The notes beneath the pieces are model-generated. The model saw only the letters and a program-made list of their open reading frames with translations, was not told the DNA's origin and searched no databases. From positions 2,976,001-3,040,000 of the forward strand of contig NZ_CP041198.1 of the NCBI RefSeq assembly GCF_006517815.1: a stretch of 64,000 nucleotides of DNA. The letters run 5' to 3'. Position 1 is the stretch's first letter; the number at the start of each line of letters is the position of its first letter. Shown here in pieces: positions 1 to 7,638 of the stretch. Both the position numbers and the translations under genes were made by a program. This stretch comes from Pseudarthrobacter sp. NIBRBAC000502770 (GTDB taxonomy: Bacteria > Actinomycetota > Actinomycetes > Actinomycetales > Micrococcaceae).

Positions 1-2049
1 GCCCGCACCAGCCACCGCTGGCACCAATCCGGATGGTCCGGTATAGGCCAGTCCGCCGCTGCCGGCATCCCCGCTTCCGCCCGTGTTGGCAAGTCCGGCG
101 GGAGGTGCGCTGGTGGCCGGGCCGGCTGCCGGCGGAGGTACGACGGCGGGAGTTTCAGCGGGCGGCATGGGTGACGGATCTGCGGGGGCAGGGACAGCCG
201 GAGCAGGCACGGTCGCGGTGGAAGCGGGCGGAGCGGGCGTAGCTGGCGCGGGTGATGACGGGGCCGGTGTTGCTGGCGGCGCGGTCGGTGCCGGGCTGGC
301 CGGAGGAACCGGCGGCGAAGCGGACGCGAATTCGAAGCTGTTCGCACCGGACCTGCTGTACCCGTTGACCGTTTCCGCGGTGAACCGCAGCGTGCCCGCA
401 TCCTGCGGAGCTGTGAAGGTCCACGTCCCGGCGTCCACGGGCACCTCAAACGGATCCTTTCCCTGGAACGTGATACGGACCGAGGATCCTGCCGCGACCG
501 CAGATGCTGGAGCCGCCGGAACCTGGCCGCTGATCTGTTGGCCAGGCTGGTAGGCCATCCCGGAAGCGGGTGCCGTGACGGCAGGCTTGTTGAGGAACAA
601 TTCCAGTTGGTAGCCGGGCAGCACCGCAAGGGCGTCCTGCAGGGTAGCTGCGATGGCCCGGGTCTGGACGCCGTTCTCGCTCTCGGCACCGGTGTGGGTC
701 CCAACGGCAAAGTTGCCGCTGATCCACGGGCCGCCGGAGTCCCCTCCGGCCGACTTGACCGTCGATGAATCAAAGGCGCGGACCGGCCGGAGATCGTTGT
801 CGTAGTTGGGCGGAAGACTCTTTTCGCCCGGCATCATCCAGATGCCCACGGCATCGACCGTGCCGCATTTCCAGCCCGACGTGCGGCCGGACCTGCAGAC
901 GTCCTGGCCTTGGAAGGGCGCCATGGTTCCGATGATTTTGACTGGGTCCGGTGCCGCCGGAGACGCCCAGGTGGTGGTTGCCGGCAGGGGGGTCACCGAC
1001 GGTGCGATGTTTTGGATGACGGCGATATCAGTTCCGGCCACGGATCCGTCCGCCGCTGCGGCCGAGTTGCCGGGGCCGCCGAACTGGCTGAACCCAAAGG
1101 TGCCCAAGGGTGCCAGCGGAGGCAGCGGTTGGGGCGTGGCGGCACCGGGGCCGCTGGCGGGCGCCCACGAGGGGGGCTCCACGGCCGCCTGCCGTGCCAG
1201 TCCGTCAGCAGTGCAGTGGCCGGCAGTCAGGACCAAGGGCAGCCCCGCCGGGCTGAACGCGCTGAAACCGGCCGAGCAGATCGCGGTGTTGTCGGCGTAG
1301 TACCCCTGTCCGCCCAGGAGATCCCCCTCGGTTTTGACCGCGGCGCCCTTCTCCAGTTTTACGTTGGTGTACAGGGCAACAAACTGCGCCGGCGTCATCT
1401 TGCCGGTGCCGGTTGGCCCGCTGGTGGCCGGGGTGGCCTCCGGCTGGTTTGTCTGGGTTCCGGACTCAGGAGTATTGACGGACCCTGTGCGGATGACGAA
1501 ATGGCCGCCGGTGTAGGCGATTGCCTGGAGGCCCTGGGGTCCGACGTCGCGGAGGTAGGCCCTGTACAGCTGGTCGATGTCGCCCGCGACGAGCACGGGT
1601 GCCGGCGGAGATGCCTGCGGCGTGTCCTGCAGGGCGGCGGCGGACGGGGCAGCCGGTGTTGGCGCGGGCGTGGCCATGGGTGGAACCAGCACAAAGTCCG
1701 GGTGGCCTGAGCGGTTCAGTTCATCCACTTTGGCCCGAAGCTCCGGCCCGACACCCTGCACCTTGATCGTGCCGGCGTCCAGGCTGATGCCCACGAAGCC
1801 AGGCAGGGTCCGTAAGCCGGGCGCTGCCTCAGCGGCCCGGCGGCCGAGCTCGCCGGCAGCATTGAATTGGGCCATGCTGATGCCGAGATCACGGCGAAGC
1901 GCCTCAGCCAGACCGGCGCTGGAGGGCCCCGTGGTGTCCACGGGAATATCCGGGGTGGCCTGCACGGGCTGGGCCATTGCGGGTCCGGCAGCCAACCCGA
2001 ATGACAGCATCACGCCGGCCATGGTTCCTGCGGCAAAGATCTTCTTCAT
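1..2049 (-). CDS. Secreted trypsin-like (S1) serine protease with C-terminal LAxTG motifs, 3' end outside window
   Basis: Partial gene running off the left edge, in frame for 683 codons. The N-terminus MKKIFAAGTMAG followed by a hydrophobic stretch ending AMA-QP is a signal peptide. The chymotrypsin-fold triad is visible: His278 in TAGHC, Asp341 in GTDIAVI and Ser438 in GGDSGGPW. A linker of about 200 residues follows; it contains an Ig-like segment and then a Pro/Ala/Thr-rich stretch. Two sortase-like motifs, LANTG and LAYTG, lie 14 residues apart near the edge. This suggests an exported peptidase attached to the cell wall by a class E-type sortase (inference). An in-frame ATG at 2070 would add seven residues; no strong ribosome site decides between the two. 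The protease fold is clear; the substrate is unknown. Confidence 0.85.
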   Translation of the reverse strand, partial: MKKIFAAGTMAGVMLSFGLAAGPAMAQPVQATPDIPVDTTGPSSAGLAEALRRDLGISMAQFNAAGELGRRAAEAAPGLRTLPGFVGISLDAGTIKVQGVGPELRAKVDELNRSGHPDFVLVPPMATPAPTPAAPSAAALQDTPQASPPAPVLVAGDIDQLYRAYLRDVGPQGLQAIAYTGGHFVIRTGSVNTPESGTQTNQPEATPATSGPTGTGKMTPAQFVALYTNVKLEKGAAVKTEGDLLGGQGYYADNTAICSAGFSAFSPAGLPLVLTAGHCTADGLARQAAVEPPSWAPASGPGAATPQPLPPLAPLGTFGFSQFGGPGNSAAAADGSVAGTDIAVIQNIAPSVTPLPATTTWASPAAPDPVKIIGTMAPFQGQDVCRSGRTSGWKCGTVDAVGIWMMPGEKSLPPNYDNDLRPVRAFDSSTVKSAGGDSGGPWISGNFAVGTHTGAESENGVQTRAIAATLQDALAVLPGYQLELFLNKPAVTAPASGMAYQPGQQISGQVPAAPASAVAAGSSVRITFQGKDPFEVPVDAGTWTFTAPQDAGTLRFTAETVNGYSRSGANSFEFASASPPVPPASPAPTAPPATPAPSSPAPATPAPPASTATVPAPAVPAPADPSPMPPAETPAVVPPPAAGPATSAPPAGLANTGGSGDAGSGGLAYTGPSGLVPAVAGAG

Positions 2050-2144
2050 GGGGCTCGCCGTTCCGCTCATCCACGCCCGCGTCGAGGCGCTCTGTGACTT
2101 CAACTGCCTCAAACAAATATCAGCAGCCACTTCAGTAACTTAAG

Positions 2145-2864
2145 TCACAAGGTTATCTTCCGGAACGCGAGGTCGGAAACAGAATCAAGCTCCGCTTCCA
2201 GCAGTCCATGGGCCAGGAGGTAGCCGCGGGTGTCCAAATTGCGGACGAATTCCACCACGGCCAGCCCGCGCTGCTCCAGCAGGGGCTTAAGTTCCCCCTC
2301 TGTCAGGTATCGCTCCCGGCTGTGTGGCGGCCCATGCGTGCGGTAGCGCCCGTTGATGCCGCGGGCGGCCCGCCGGTAACCATCGGCGATTTCCTCATCG
2401 GAGTCACCCGCCAGGTCCTGGATCATGGCCGCCACCAGTCCGCTGCGGTCGCGCCCGGCGGCGCAGTGCAGCACGACGTCTCCCCTGTGTGCAGCAAGGG
2501 CCAGCGCCCGGAAGACGCCCACCAGTTTCTCCGGGAAGAGCCTGGCATTCTCGGGATAGTGGGCTGGATCGTTCAGGTAGGGTCCGGTGACGGATGCGAA
2601 CCGCGGATCGCCCGACTCCTCTGTGGGCGCCTGGACCACGTCGAAGGCCGCCCAGGCACTGGCCGGAACCACGGGATCCGAGTCCCGGCGCCGCCCCTCC
2701 GAGGGGTTCCGGAGATCCACCACGGTGCGGACGCCGTCGTCGAACGCCTGTTTCCAGCCTTTTTCGGTCAGCCACTCCCGCCGCCCCATCCGGTAGATTC
2801 CACCGGATATCCGCCACGCGTTGACGGCGCCATCCCAGCCCACCGGCCTGCCCTGTTCGCCCAC
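2145..2864 (-). CDS. Tyrosine-protein phosphatase (DSP/PtpB-like)
   Basis: Cys-based phosphatase of about 239 residues. The P-loop signature HCAAGRDRSG is present, with nucleophile Cys134 and Arg140. The N-terminal part (WDGAVNAWRISGGIYR, then VRTVVDLRNPSE) is typical of the Y_phosphatase3 group that acts on phosphotyrosine or phosphoinositides. The start is set at the GTG that lies 6 nt after a TTAGCT -10-like box, which matches the leaderless pattern of other genes here. The open frame continues upstream to 2957, where the extra residues look non-homologous. The gene is transcribed away from the SGNH esterase gene. Its in vivo substrate cannot be read from the sequence. Confidence 0.8.
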   Translation of the reverse strand: MGEQGRPVGWDGAVNAWRISGGIYRMGRREWLTEKGWKQAFDDGVRTVVDLRNPSEGRRRDSDPVVPASAWAAFDVVQAPTEESGDPRFASVTGPYLNDPAHYPENARLFPEKLVGVFRALALAAHRGDVVLHCAAGRDRSGLVAAMIQDLAGDSDEEIADGYRRAARGINGRYRTHGPPHSRERYLTEGELKPLLEQRGLAVVEFVRNLDTRGYLLAHGLLEAELDSVSDLAFRKITL

Positions 2865-2870
2865 CAGCAC

Positions 2871-2876
2871 AGCTAA
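2871..2876 (-). promoter_or_regulatory. -10-like box of the phosphatase gene (leaderless)
   Basis: The minus strand reads TTAGCT, then six bases, then GTG. The match to TANNNT is weaker than for the other leaderless starts in the window. Confidence 0.35.
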
Positions 2877-3011
2877 CCACACACGCCTGGATGACGCCCC
2901 CAAAAGTCCTCTGCAGGAAGGGTAGAAAGCCCCCATGACGGCCCGTGGCTGGGGCAATACCCTGTCAACTACGCAGCTACGCCAGAAGATCCACGTTCAA
3001 AGGGGAATCAG

Positions 3012-3929
3012 ATGAAGAGGTCAGCAGCACGACGGCGATATAAGGCTTTTGCATCCGGCCTCGCCAGCATGGCCATAGCGCTGGGCCTTGCGGCCATTCC
3101 GGCCCAGGCAGCCACGCCGCAGCGCGACGTTGACTACGTTGCCCTTGGTGATTCGTATACGGCGGGCACGGGGGCCGATACCAGCGGACTATTTGTTCCC
3201 ACCCCGCCCTGCACTCAAACCGCTGGTGGTTACGTCGACATTGTCGATGGAGCTGACTTGGTCAATCGTGTGGCCAATGCGGCGTGCCACGGATCCCTGC
3301 TGACGCGGCCCACCTGGGACGGCGTGACCAGCGTGGCAGACCAACTCACCCAGTTGACCACATCAGGGGACTTGTCCAAAGACACTGAGCTGGTCAGCAT
3401 GACTGCCGGCGCCAACGATGTGGGCGTCAACACCGTCCTCTTCGTCTGCGCCACCTCAATAACGGCTACGTGCGGACAGGCCGTTGACGCTGCGGCAGCC
3501 ACCATGCCCTCCGTTGGCGCAGATCTGGTCAAAGTGCTCTCTGCAATCCACAAACAGGCGCCACGCGCGCGGATTGTGGTGCTCGGCTACCCCCGCCTGT
3601 TCAACCCCGCGGGGGTTCCGATTATCCCCGTTGACAATCAGGCTCTCGTCAACCGCGGAACGGCGTTGCTGAACACCACCATCGCCGCGTCCGTTGCAAC
3701 AGCCAATATCCTGTACGGCGCCAATTCGAAGTACGTCGACGTCACCGCCGGATTTGCTGGCCATGAGGTGAACACTGCAGTCCCCTGGATTTTCCTGGCC
3801 TCGTCCGTGGACGCCAGCGGGGTTCCGCAATTCGACCCCCGAAGCTTCCATCCAACCAAGGAAGGGCATGCGGCATACGCTGCAGCACTCTTGTCGTCCG
3901 TCAAGCTCACGCAGCTCGCCCGCCCCTAG
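3012..3929 (+). CDS. Secreted SGNH/GDSL-family hydrolase (lipase/esterase)
   Basis: 305 residues. An Arg-rich N-terminus (MKRSAARRRYK) and a hydrophobic core ending in AQA before residue 34 form a signal peptide. Block I reads ALGDSYTAG with nucleophile Ser48. Block III is GANDVG, and the catalytic His280 lies in the C-terminal SFHPT motif. Several Cys residues (for example in PPCTQ, NAACHGS, FVCATS and ATCGQ) suggest disulfides, as in Streptomyces-type secreted lipases of this superfamily. A GGGGA ribosome site lies just upstream of the ATG. It converges on the GNAT gene 7 bp downstream. The ester substrate is unknown. Confidence 0.85.
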   Translation: MKRSAARRRYKAFASGLASMAIALGLAAIPAQAATPQRDVDYVALGDSYTAGTGADTSGLFVPTPPCTQTAGGYVDIVDGADLVNRVANAACHGSLLTRPTWDGVTSVADQLTQLTTSGDLSKDTELVSMTAGANDVGVNTVLFVCATSITATCGQAVDAAAATMPSVGADLVKVLSAIHKQAPRARIVVLGYPRLFNPAGVPIIPVDNQALVNRGTALLNTTIAASVATANILYGANSKYVDVTAGFAGHEVNTAVPWIFLASSVDASGVPQFDPRSFHPTKEGHAAYAAALLSSVKLTQLARP

Positions 3930-3936
3930 CCACCCA

Positions 3937-4545
3937 CTAACCCCGGCGGGCCAGCCGGTGCTCAAGCCCGGTGCGGACCGCCGGCCATTCATGCTCCAGG
4001 ATGGAGAACACCACGGTGTTGCGCAGGTTGCCGTCGCTGGTCCGTGAATGGCTTCGGAGCACGCCGTCCTGCTTGGCGCCCAGCCGTGCGATCGCGTCCC
4101 GCGACTGGTGGTTGAGCCAGTGCGTGCGGAACTCCACGGCCGGGCAGCCCAGCACTTCGAAGGCATGCCGGAGCAGCAGCAGCTTTGAGTCGGGATTGGT
4201 CCCTGTCCCCTGCACGGACGCCGCGTTCCAGGTGGAGCCGATCTCCACCCGGGGCGTGGCCGGGTCGATGTTCATATAGGTGGTCATGCCGATAATGCGG
4301 CCCGGCCCGCCCGTGCCCGGATCAATGAGCCGGGTTGTGAAGGGCAGCATGGATCCCAGCTCCTGCAGGGCGAGCCTGCGCCGGATTTCCGCGGCCATGG
4401 CCTCCGGTTCCGGAACCGAGGTGTACCAGAGCTTCCAAAGCTCGCCGTCCTTGGCCGCTTCCAGCAGTCCGTCGTGGTGTTCCATCGCCAGCGGCTCCAG
4501 GATTACATGCCGGCCGGTCAGGGTAAGGGGTTCAAGGAAAGTCAC
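3937..4545 (-). CDS. GNAT-family N-acetyltransferase (RimJ/RimL-like)
   Basis: 202 residues. The N-terminal TGRHVILEPLAMEHHDGL and the C-terminal NHQSRDAIARLGAKQDGVLR are typical of the Acetyltransf_3 group related to the ribosomal-protein N-acetyltransferases RimJ/RimL. The acetyl-CoA-binding region is around SKLLLLRHAFEVLG. The start is a GTG placed 6 nt after a TAGGCT -10 box, so the message is probably leaderless. It is convergent with the SGNH esterase. Its target (protein, small amine or antibiotic) cannot be told. Confidence 0.8.
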   Translation of the reverse strand: MTFLEPLTLTGRHVILEPLAMEHHDGLLEAAKDGELWKLWYTSVPEPEAMAAEIRRRLALQELGSMLPFTTRLIDPGTGGPGRIIGMTTYMNIDPATPRVEIGSTWNAASVQGTGTNPDSKLLLLRHAFEVLGCPAVEFRTHWLNHQSRDAIARLGAKQDGVLRSHSRTSDGNLRNTVVFSILEHEWPAVRTGLEHRLARRG

Positions 4546-4551
4546 TGCACC

Positions 4552-4557
4552 AGCCTA
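4552..4557 (-). promoter_or_regulatory. -10 box of the GNAT gene (leaderless)
   Basis: TAGGCT on the minus strand, six bases before the GTG start at 4545. Confidence 0.5.
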
Positions 4558-4617
4558 GGACCAATCACCGGGGCCGGTTACGCTGGGAAAACCCAGACCG
4601 CGAGCAAGGGAGTTAAC

Positions 4618-4851
4618 GTGTCAGGAACCAATCCGGACCCGGAAGACGACAAGATCACCGGCCTGGAGCCCGGCGGTGGAGTGCCGCCGGGAGAAACCCC
4701 GCCGGGCGAAGGTTCCGTGGCGGGCACGCAGGAGCCCCACCAGCCGGGCTCCGGCCGGGGTCAGCAGATCTTCTGGCTGGCGGCCATCGGAGCGGGCGTG
4801 CTGCTGTTCCTGCTGTACTTCATCGGCTACATCGTGGGCTTTTTTGACTAG
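4618..4851 (+). CDS. Small single-pass membrane protein, DUF6480-like
   Basis: 77 residues. The conserved-looking N-terminal segment NPDPEDDKITGLEPGGGVPPGETPP is followed by one hydrophobic helix (about residues 51-74, FWLAAIGAGVLLFLLYFIGYIVG). This layout matches what I recall of the actinobacterial DUF6480 family. The start is the GTG behind an AAGGGAG ribosome site. The open frame extends upstream but lacks a site there. It lies directly upstream of the IS481 insertion, which does not interrupt it. Function unknown. Confidence 0.7.
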   Translation: MSGTNPDPEDDKITGLEPGGGVPPGETPPGEGSVAGTQEPHQPGSGRGQQIFWLAAIGAGVLLFLLYFIGYIVGFFD

Positions 4852-4874
4852 GCCTTGCTCCGGCCGGCGGCCAG

Positions 4875-4880
4875 CCTAGC
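4875..4880. repeat. Target site duplication, left copy
   Basis: CCTAGC, identical to the right copy at 5955-5960. It contains the CTAG core favoured by IS481. Confidence 0.9.
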
Positions 4881-5954
4881 TGTATTGACCACAGACGTTA
4901 GTGACGCCCGGCGTGGTTTGGTGACATGAAGAAGACCTCCGGGTGGAGTGGGGCTTGTCTAGAGTCCTTTTTCCACACACGGAGGTCTTCGTGTCCCACC
5001 CTAATGCTTTCCTCACTCCTCGTGGCCGGTTACAGCTCGCGCAGTGTGTTGTTGATCAGTGCTGGAGCCTGCGCCGTGCCGCGGAGCGGTTTCAGGTTTC
5101 GGTCCCGACTGCTGAACGTTGGGCGAAGCGCTACCGCGAGGAGGGACCCGAAGGAATGGTGGACCGTTCGAGTCGGCCACATTCCTCGCCCCGCAGGACT
5201 GCTACGCGTACCGAACGGAGGATCATCGCCGTGCGTGTGAACCGCCGGTGGGGCCCTGCCAGGATCGGCTATCTGCTGGGTCTGCACCCCTCGACCGTCC
5301 ACCGGGTACTGTCCCGCTACCGGCTGGCGAAACTAACCTGGCTCGATCGCGGCACAGGACGAGTGATCCGCCGTTATGAACACGACAGGCCGGGGGATTT
5401 GGTCCACGTGGACATCAAGAAGCTGGGCCGGATCCCCGATGGCGGCGGACATCGAGTCGTGGGCAGGACCGCTGGCTGGAAGAACAAGACCGGCATCAAG
5501 GCCAACCGCCGGCCCGGCTACCACTACCTCCACAATGCCGTGGATGACCACTCACGACTGGCTTACACCGAGATCCTCACTGACGAACCCAAGGAAACGG
5601 CAGCAGGCTTCTGGGTGCGGGCAAACGCCTGGTTCAAAGAACACGGAGTTACCGTCCAACGTGTTCTGACTGACAACGGGAACTGCTACCGGTCCCATGC
5701 TTTCGCCGAAGCGCTGGGTCCGAATATCAAACACAAACGCACCCGCCCCTACAGACCACAAACCAACGGCAAAGTCGAACGGTTCAACCGCACCATGCTT
5801 GAGGAATGGGCCTACATCCGCCCCTACCGCTCAGAAGCCGAGCGAGTTGCTGCTTTCCCCGACTGGCTCCATGCTTACAATCACCATCGAGCCCACACTG
5901 CACTCAAAGGTCAGACACCAGCCAGCCGCGTCATCAACCTCTCAGGTCAATACA
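4881..5954 (+). mobile_element. Complete IS481-family insertion sequence
   Basis: A 1074-bp element bounded by the inverted ends TGTATTGACC (4881-4890) and GGTCAATACA (5945-5954). It is flanked on both sides by the perfect 6-bp duplication CCTAGC (4875-4880 and 5955-5960). IS481 is known to insert at NCTAGN targets, and this site fits. One transposase gene fills the element and has no stop or frameshift, so it looks recent and intact. The insertion lies between the DUF6480 gene and the hydroxyacyl-CoA dehydrogenase gene and preserves the latter's stop codon. Confidence 0.93.
4931..4990 (+). promoter_or_regulatory. Inverted repeat that can mask the transposase ribosome site
   Basis: GAAGACCTCCG (4931-4941) is an exact 11-bp complement of CGGAGGTCTTC (4980-4990), with a 38-base loop. 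The right arm contains the GGAGGT ribosome site of the transposase, whose GTG start follows immediately. A transcript entering from outside the element would fold and hide the site. One that starts inside the loop would lack the left arm. Confidence 0.6.
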
Positions 5955-5959
5955 CCTAG
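4991..5959 (+). CDS. IS481-family transposase
   Basis: 322 residues from the GTG behind GGAGGT. The N-terminus holds a winged/HTH region (LAQCVVDQCWSLRRAAERFQVSVPTAERWAKRY). The rve/DDE integrase core follows: VHVDIKKL (first Asp), VDDHSRLAY, VLTDNGNCY (second Asp) and NGKVERFNRTMLEEW (Glu). This domain order and the PYRPQTNGKVERF block are typical of IS481. The stop codon is not inside the element: the last in-element base is the first base of the final Thr codon, and TAG comes from the target duplication. Confidence 0.93.
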   Translation: MSHPNAFLTPRGRLQLAQCVVDQCWSLRRAAERFQVSVPTAERWAKRYREEGPEGMVDRSSRPHSSPRRTATRTERRIIAVRVNRRWGPARIGYLLGLHPSTVHRVLSRYRLAKLTWLDRGTGRVIRRYEHDRPGDLVHVDIKKLGRIPDGGGHRVVGRTAGWKNKTGIKANRRPGYHYLHNAVDDHSRLAYTEILTDEPKETAAGFWVRANAWFKEHGVTVQRVLTDNGNCYRSHAFAEALGPNIKHKRTRPYRPQTNGKVERFNRTMLEEWAYIRPYRSEAERVAAFPDWLHAYNHHRAHTALKGQTPASRVINLSGQYT

Positions 5960-5960
5960 C
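5955..5960. repeat. Target site duplication, right copy
   Basis: CCTAGC. Its CTAG supplies the TAG stop of the transposase on the plus strand and the TAG stop of the dehydrogenase gene on the minus strand. Confidence 0.9.
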
Positions 5961-6828
5961 TGGGCCAGTCAAAGAACCCCTTGCCGGTTTTGCGGCCGAG
6001 TTCACCGCGCGCCACCTTGTCGCGCAGGATCTGCGGCGGCGCGAACCGCTCCCCCAGCGTCGAGTGCAGGTATTCGGCGATGCCCAGGCGGACGTCCAGG
6101 CCCACAATGTCAGTGGTTTTCAGCGGCCCGGTGGGGTGTTTGTAGCCCAGCACCATGGCGGCATCGATGTCTTCCGCCGATGCCACGCCCTCCTCCACCA
6201 TCCGCATCGCTTCCAACGCAATGGCCACGCCAAGGCGGGAGGAGGCAAACCCCGGAGCATCGTTGACGACGACGGCGGTCTTGCCCAGTGCCTCAACCCA
6301 GGTTTTGGCCGTGGCAGCAAGTTCGGGAGACGTACGTTCGCCCAGCACCACCTCGATAAGCGTGGATGCCGGTACCGGGTTGAAGAAATGCAGGCCAAGG
6401 AAGTTCGCAGGCCGCTTCAGTTCACGGGCCAATCCGTTGACGGACAGCGAAGAGGTGTTCGACGCGATGTAGCTGTCCTGCCCCAGCCGTTCCTCAATTC
6501 CCCTCAATGCCGTGACTTTGAGGTCCCAGTCTTCGGGGACGGCTTCGACCACCAGCTGGCGGTCTTTGAAAGCGTCATAGTCGGTGCTGACCGTCAGCCG
6601 GGTCACAAGCTCTTCGAAGTTGGCATCCACTGCACCCCGTTCGATGCTCTTCAACGCTGCGGACTGCACGCGTTCCTGCGCGGCCTCGGCGGAAACGTCG
6701 TCGCGCTCCACCACCAGCACGTTGGCGCCCTTGATCAGGAAGGCGTGCGCGATGCCCGCGCCCATGCGGCCGCCACCCAGGACGCCGACGAAGGGGGGAA
6801 GGCCGGGGGCTACTGATGAATTACTCAT
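5956..6828 (-). CDS. 3-hydroxyacyl-CoA dehydrogenase (PaaH/Hbd-like)
   Basis: 290 residues. It oxidises (S)-3-hydroxyacyl-CoA to 3-oxoacyl-CoA with NAD. The Rossmann motif GVLGGGRMGAG is at about residues 15-25, and the catalytic His lies in HFFNPVP. The C-terminal dimerisation domain contains VNDAPGFASSRLG and ends in GRKTGKGFFDWP. It is the last gene of a three-gene operon, starting 3 bp after the hydratase stop. The IS481 element sits directly at its stop codon without changing the protein. Together with the thiolase and hydratase it forms a beta-oxidation set; phenylacetate lower-pathway use is suggested by the thiolase type and the operator but not proven. Confidence 0.88.
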   Translation of the reverse strand: MSNSSVAPGLPPFVGVLGGGRMGAGIAHAFLIKGANVLVVERDDVSAEAAQERVQSAALKSIERGAVDANFEELVTRLTVSTDYDAFKDRQLVVEAVPEDWDLKVTALRGIEERLGQDSYIASNTSSLSVNGLARELKRPANFLGLHFFNPVPASTLIEVVLGERTSPELAATAKTWVEALGKTAVVVNDAPGFASSRLGVAIALEAMRMVEEGVASAEDIDAAMVLGYKHPTGPLKTTDIVGLDVRLGIAEYLHSTLGERFAPPQILRDKVARGELGRKTGKGFFDWPS

Positions 6829-6831
6829 GGT

Positions 6832-7638
6832 CTACTTTCCGTCGGCGGGGTTGGCGGAGGCGGCTGCCTTCTTCGCTGCATTGCGGTCCAGGAACGCCTG
6901 CATCCGGTCGAATTTGGCCTGGGACTCGAAGAGGATGCCCTGGGCCAGCTGGTCGATGAGCGGATGCGCTTCTGCGGGTGCGTGGAACACGGATTTGGTG
7001 ATGCGGACGGCCAGCGGATCCTGCCGCCCGATCCTGTTGGCCAGGCTGTGCGCCGCGTCCAGGAGATCGGCGGGGTCGTGGATTTCCGTGATGAGGTTGG
7101 CGGCCTTGGCTTCGTCGGCGCCAAGGACCAGCCCCGCCAGCAGGATCTGCTTGGCCAGTGGCTCGCCCACGAGTTCCCGGAGCCGCCAGCTGGCGCCGGC
7201 GGCGGCCAGGATCCCCAGCCCCGTTTCCGGATTGCCGATGCGGACGTTGGGGGTGCCGATGCGGAAGTCTGCGGCGTAGGCAAGTTCCGCGCCGCCGCCC
7301 AGGCAGTAGCCGTCCAGTGCGGCGATGACCGGCATGGGCAACTTGGCGATCCGGACGAAGATGGTGGAGTTGATGCCCTGCAGGGCGTCGTCCCGCCGGC
7401 GTTCGCGCAGCTGGGCAATATCGGCACCGGAGGCGAAGACCCCGTCCACGCCGGCGATGATCAGCACCTTGGGGTTTTGTTCCAGGGCTGCGCAGACGGT
7501 GTGGAGTTCGTCCACCATCTGCTGGTCGATCGCGTTCTTGACCTGGGGCCTGTTGAGCAGCACCACCACCCGGTCCTCGCGCTCCTCAACGAGGAGCGCG
7601 GAGAAGTTCCCGGCCGCGAGGTCCACCGGTGCCGCCAT
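6832..7638 (-). CDS. Enoyl-CoA hydratase/isomerase (PaaF/PaaG-like crotonase)
   Basis: 268 residues from the ATG that overlaps the thiolase stop by one base (TGATG). The crotonase oxyanion-hole segments are visible: GVFASGADIAQL and ALDGYCLGGGAELAYAADF. The NPETGLGILAAAG stretch follows. In crotonase hydratases two Glu residues activate water; here Glu appears in GGGAELAY and in NPETGL. The C-terminus is Ala/Lys rich. Coupled translation with the thiolase and dehydrogenase points to one catabolic pathway. Exact acyl substrate unknown. Confidence 0.85.
   Translation of the reverse strand: MAAPVDLAAGNFSALLVEEREDRVVVLLNRPQVKNAIDQQMVDELHTVCAALEQNPKVLIIAGVDGVFASGADIAQLRERRRDDALQGINSTIFVRIAKLPMPVIAALDGYCLGGGAELAYAADFRIGTPNVRIGNPETGLGILAAAGASWRLRELVGEPLAKQILLAGLVLGADEAKAANLITEIHDPADLLDAAHSLANRIGRQDPLAVRITKSVFHAPAEAHPLIDQLAQGILFESQAKFDRMQAFLDRNAAKKAAASANPADGK

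Noticed and set aside
155..727. Short minus-strand frames inside the protease gene
   Set aside because: They are out-of-frame with the continuous 683-codon protease frame that holds the full triad.
2865..2957. Longer start for the tyrosine phosphatase
   Set aside because: No ribosome site for the upstream ATG codons, and the extra residues do not look like the family; a leaderless GTG fits better.
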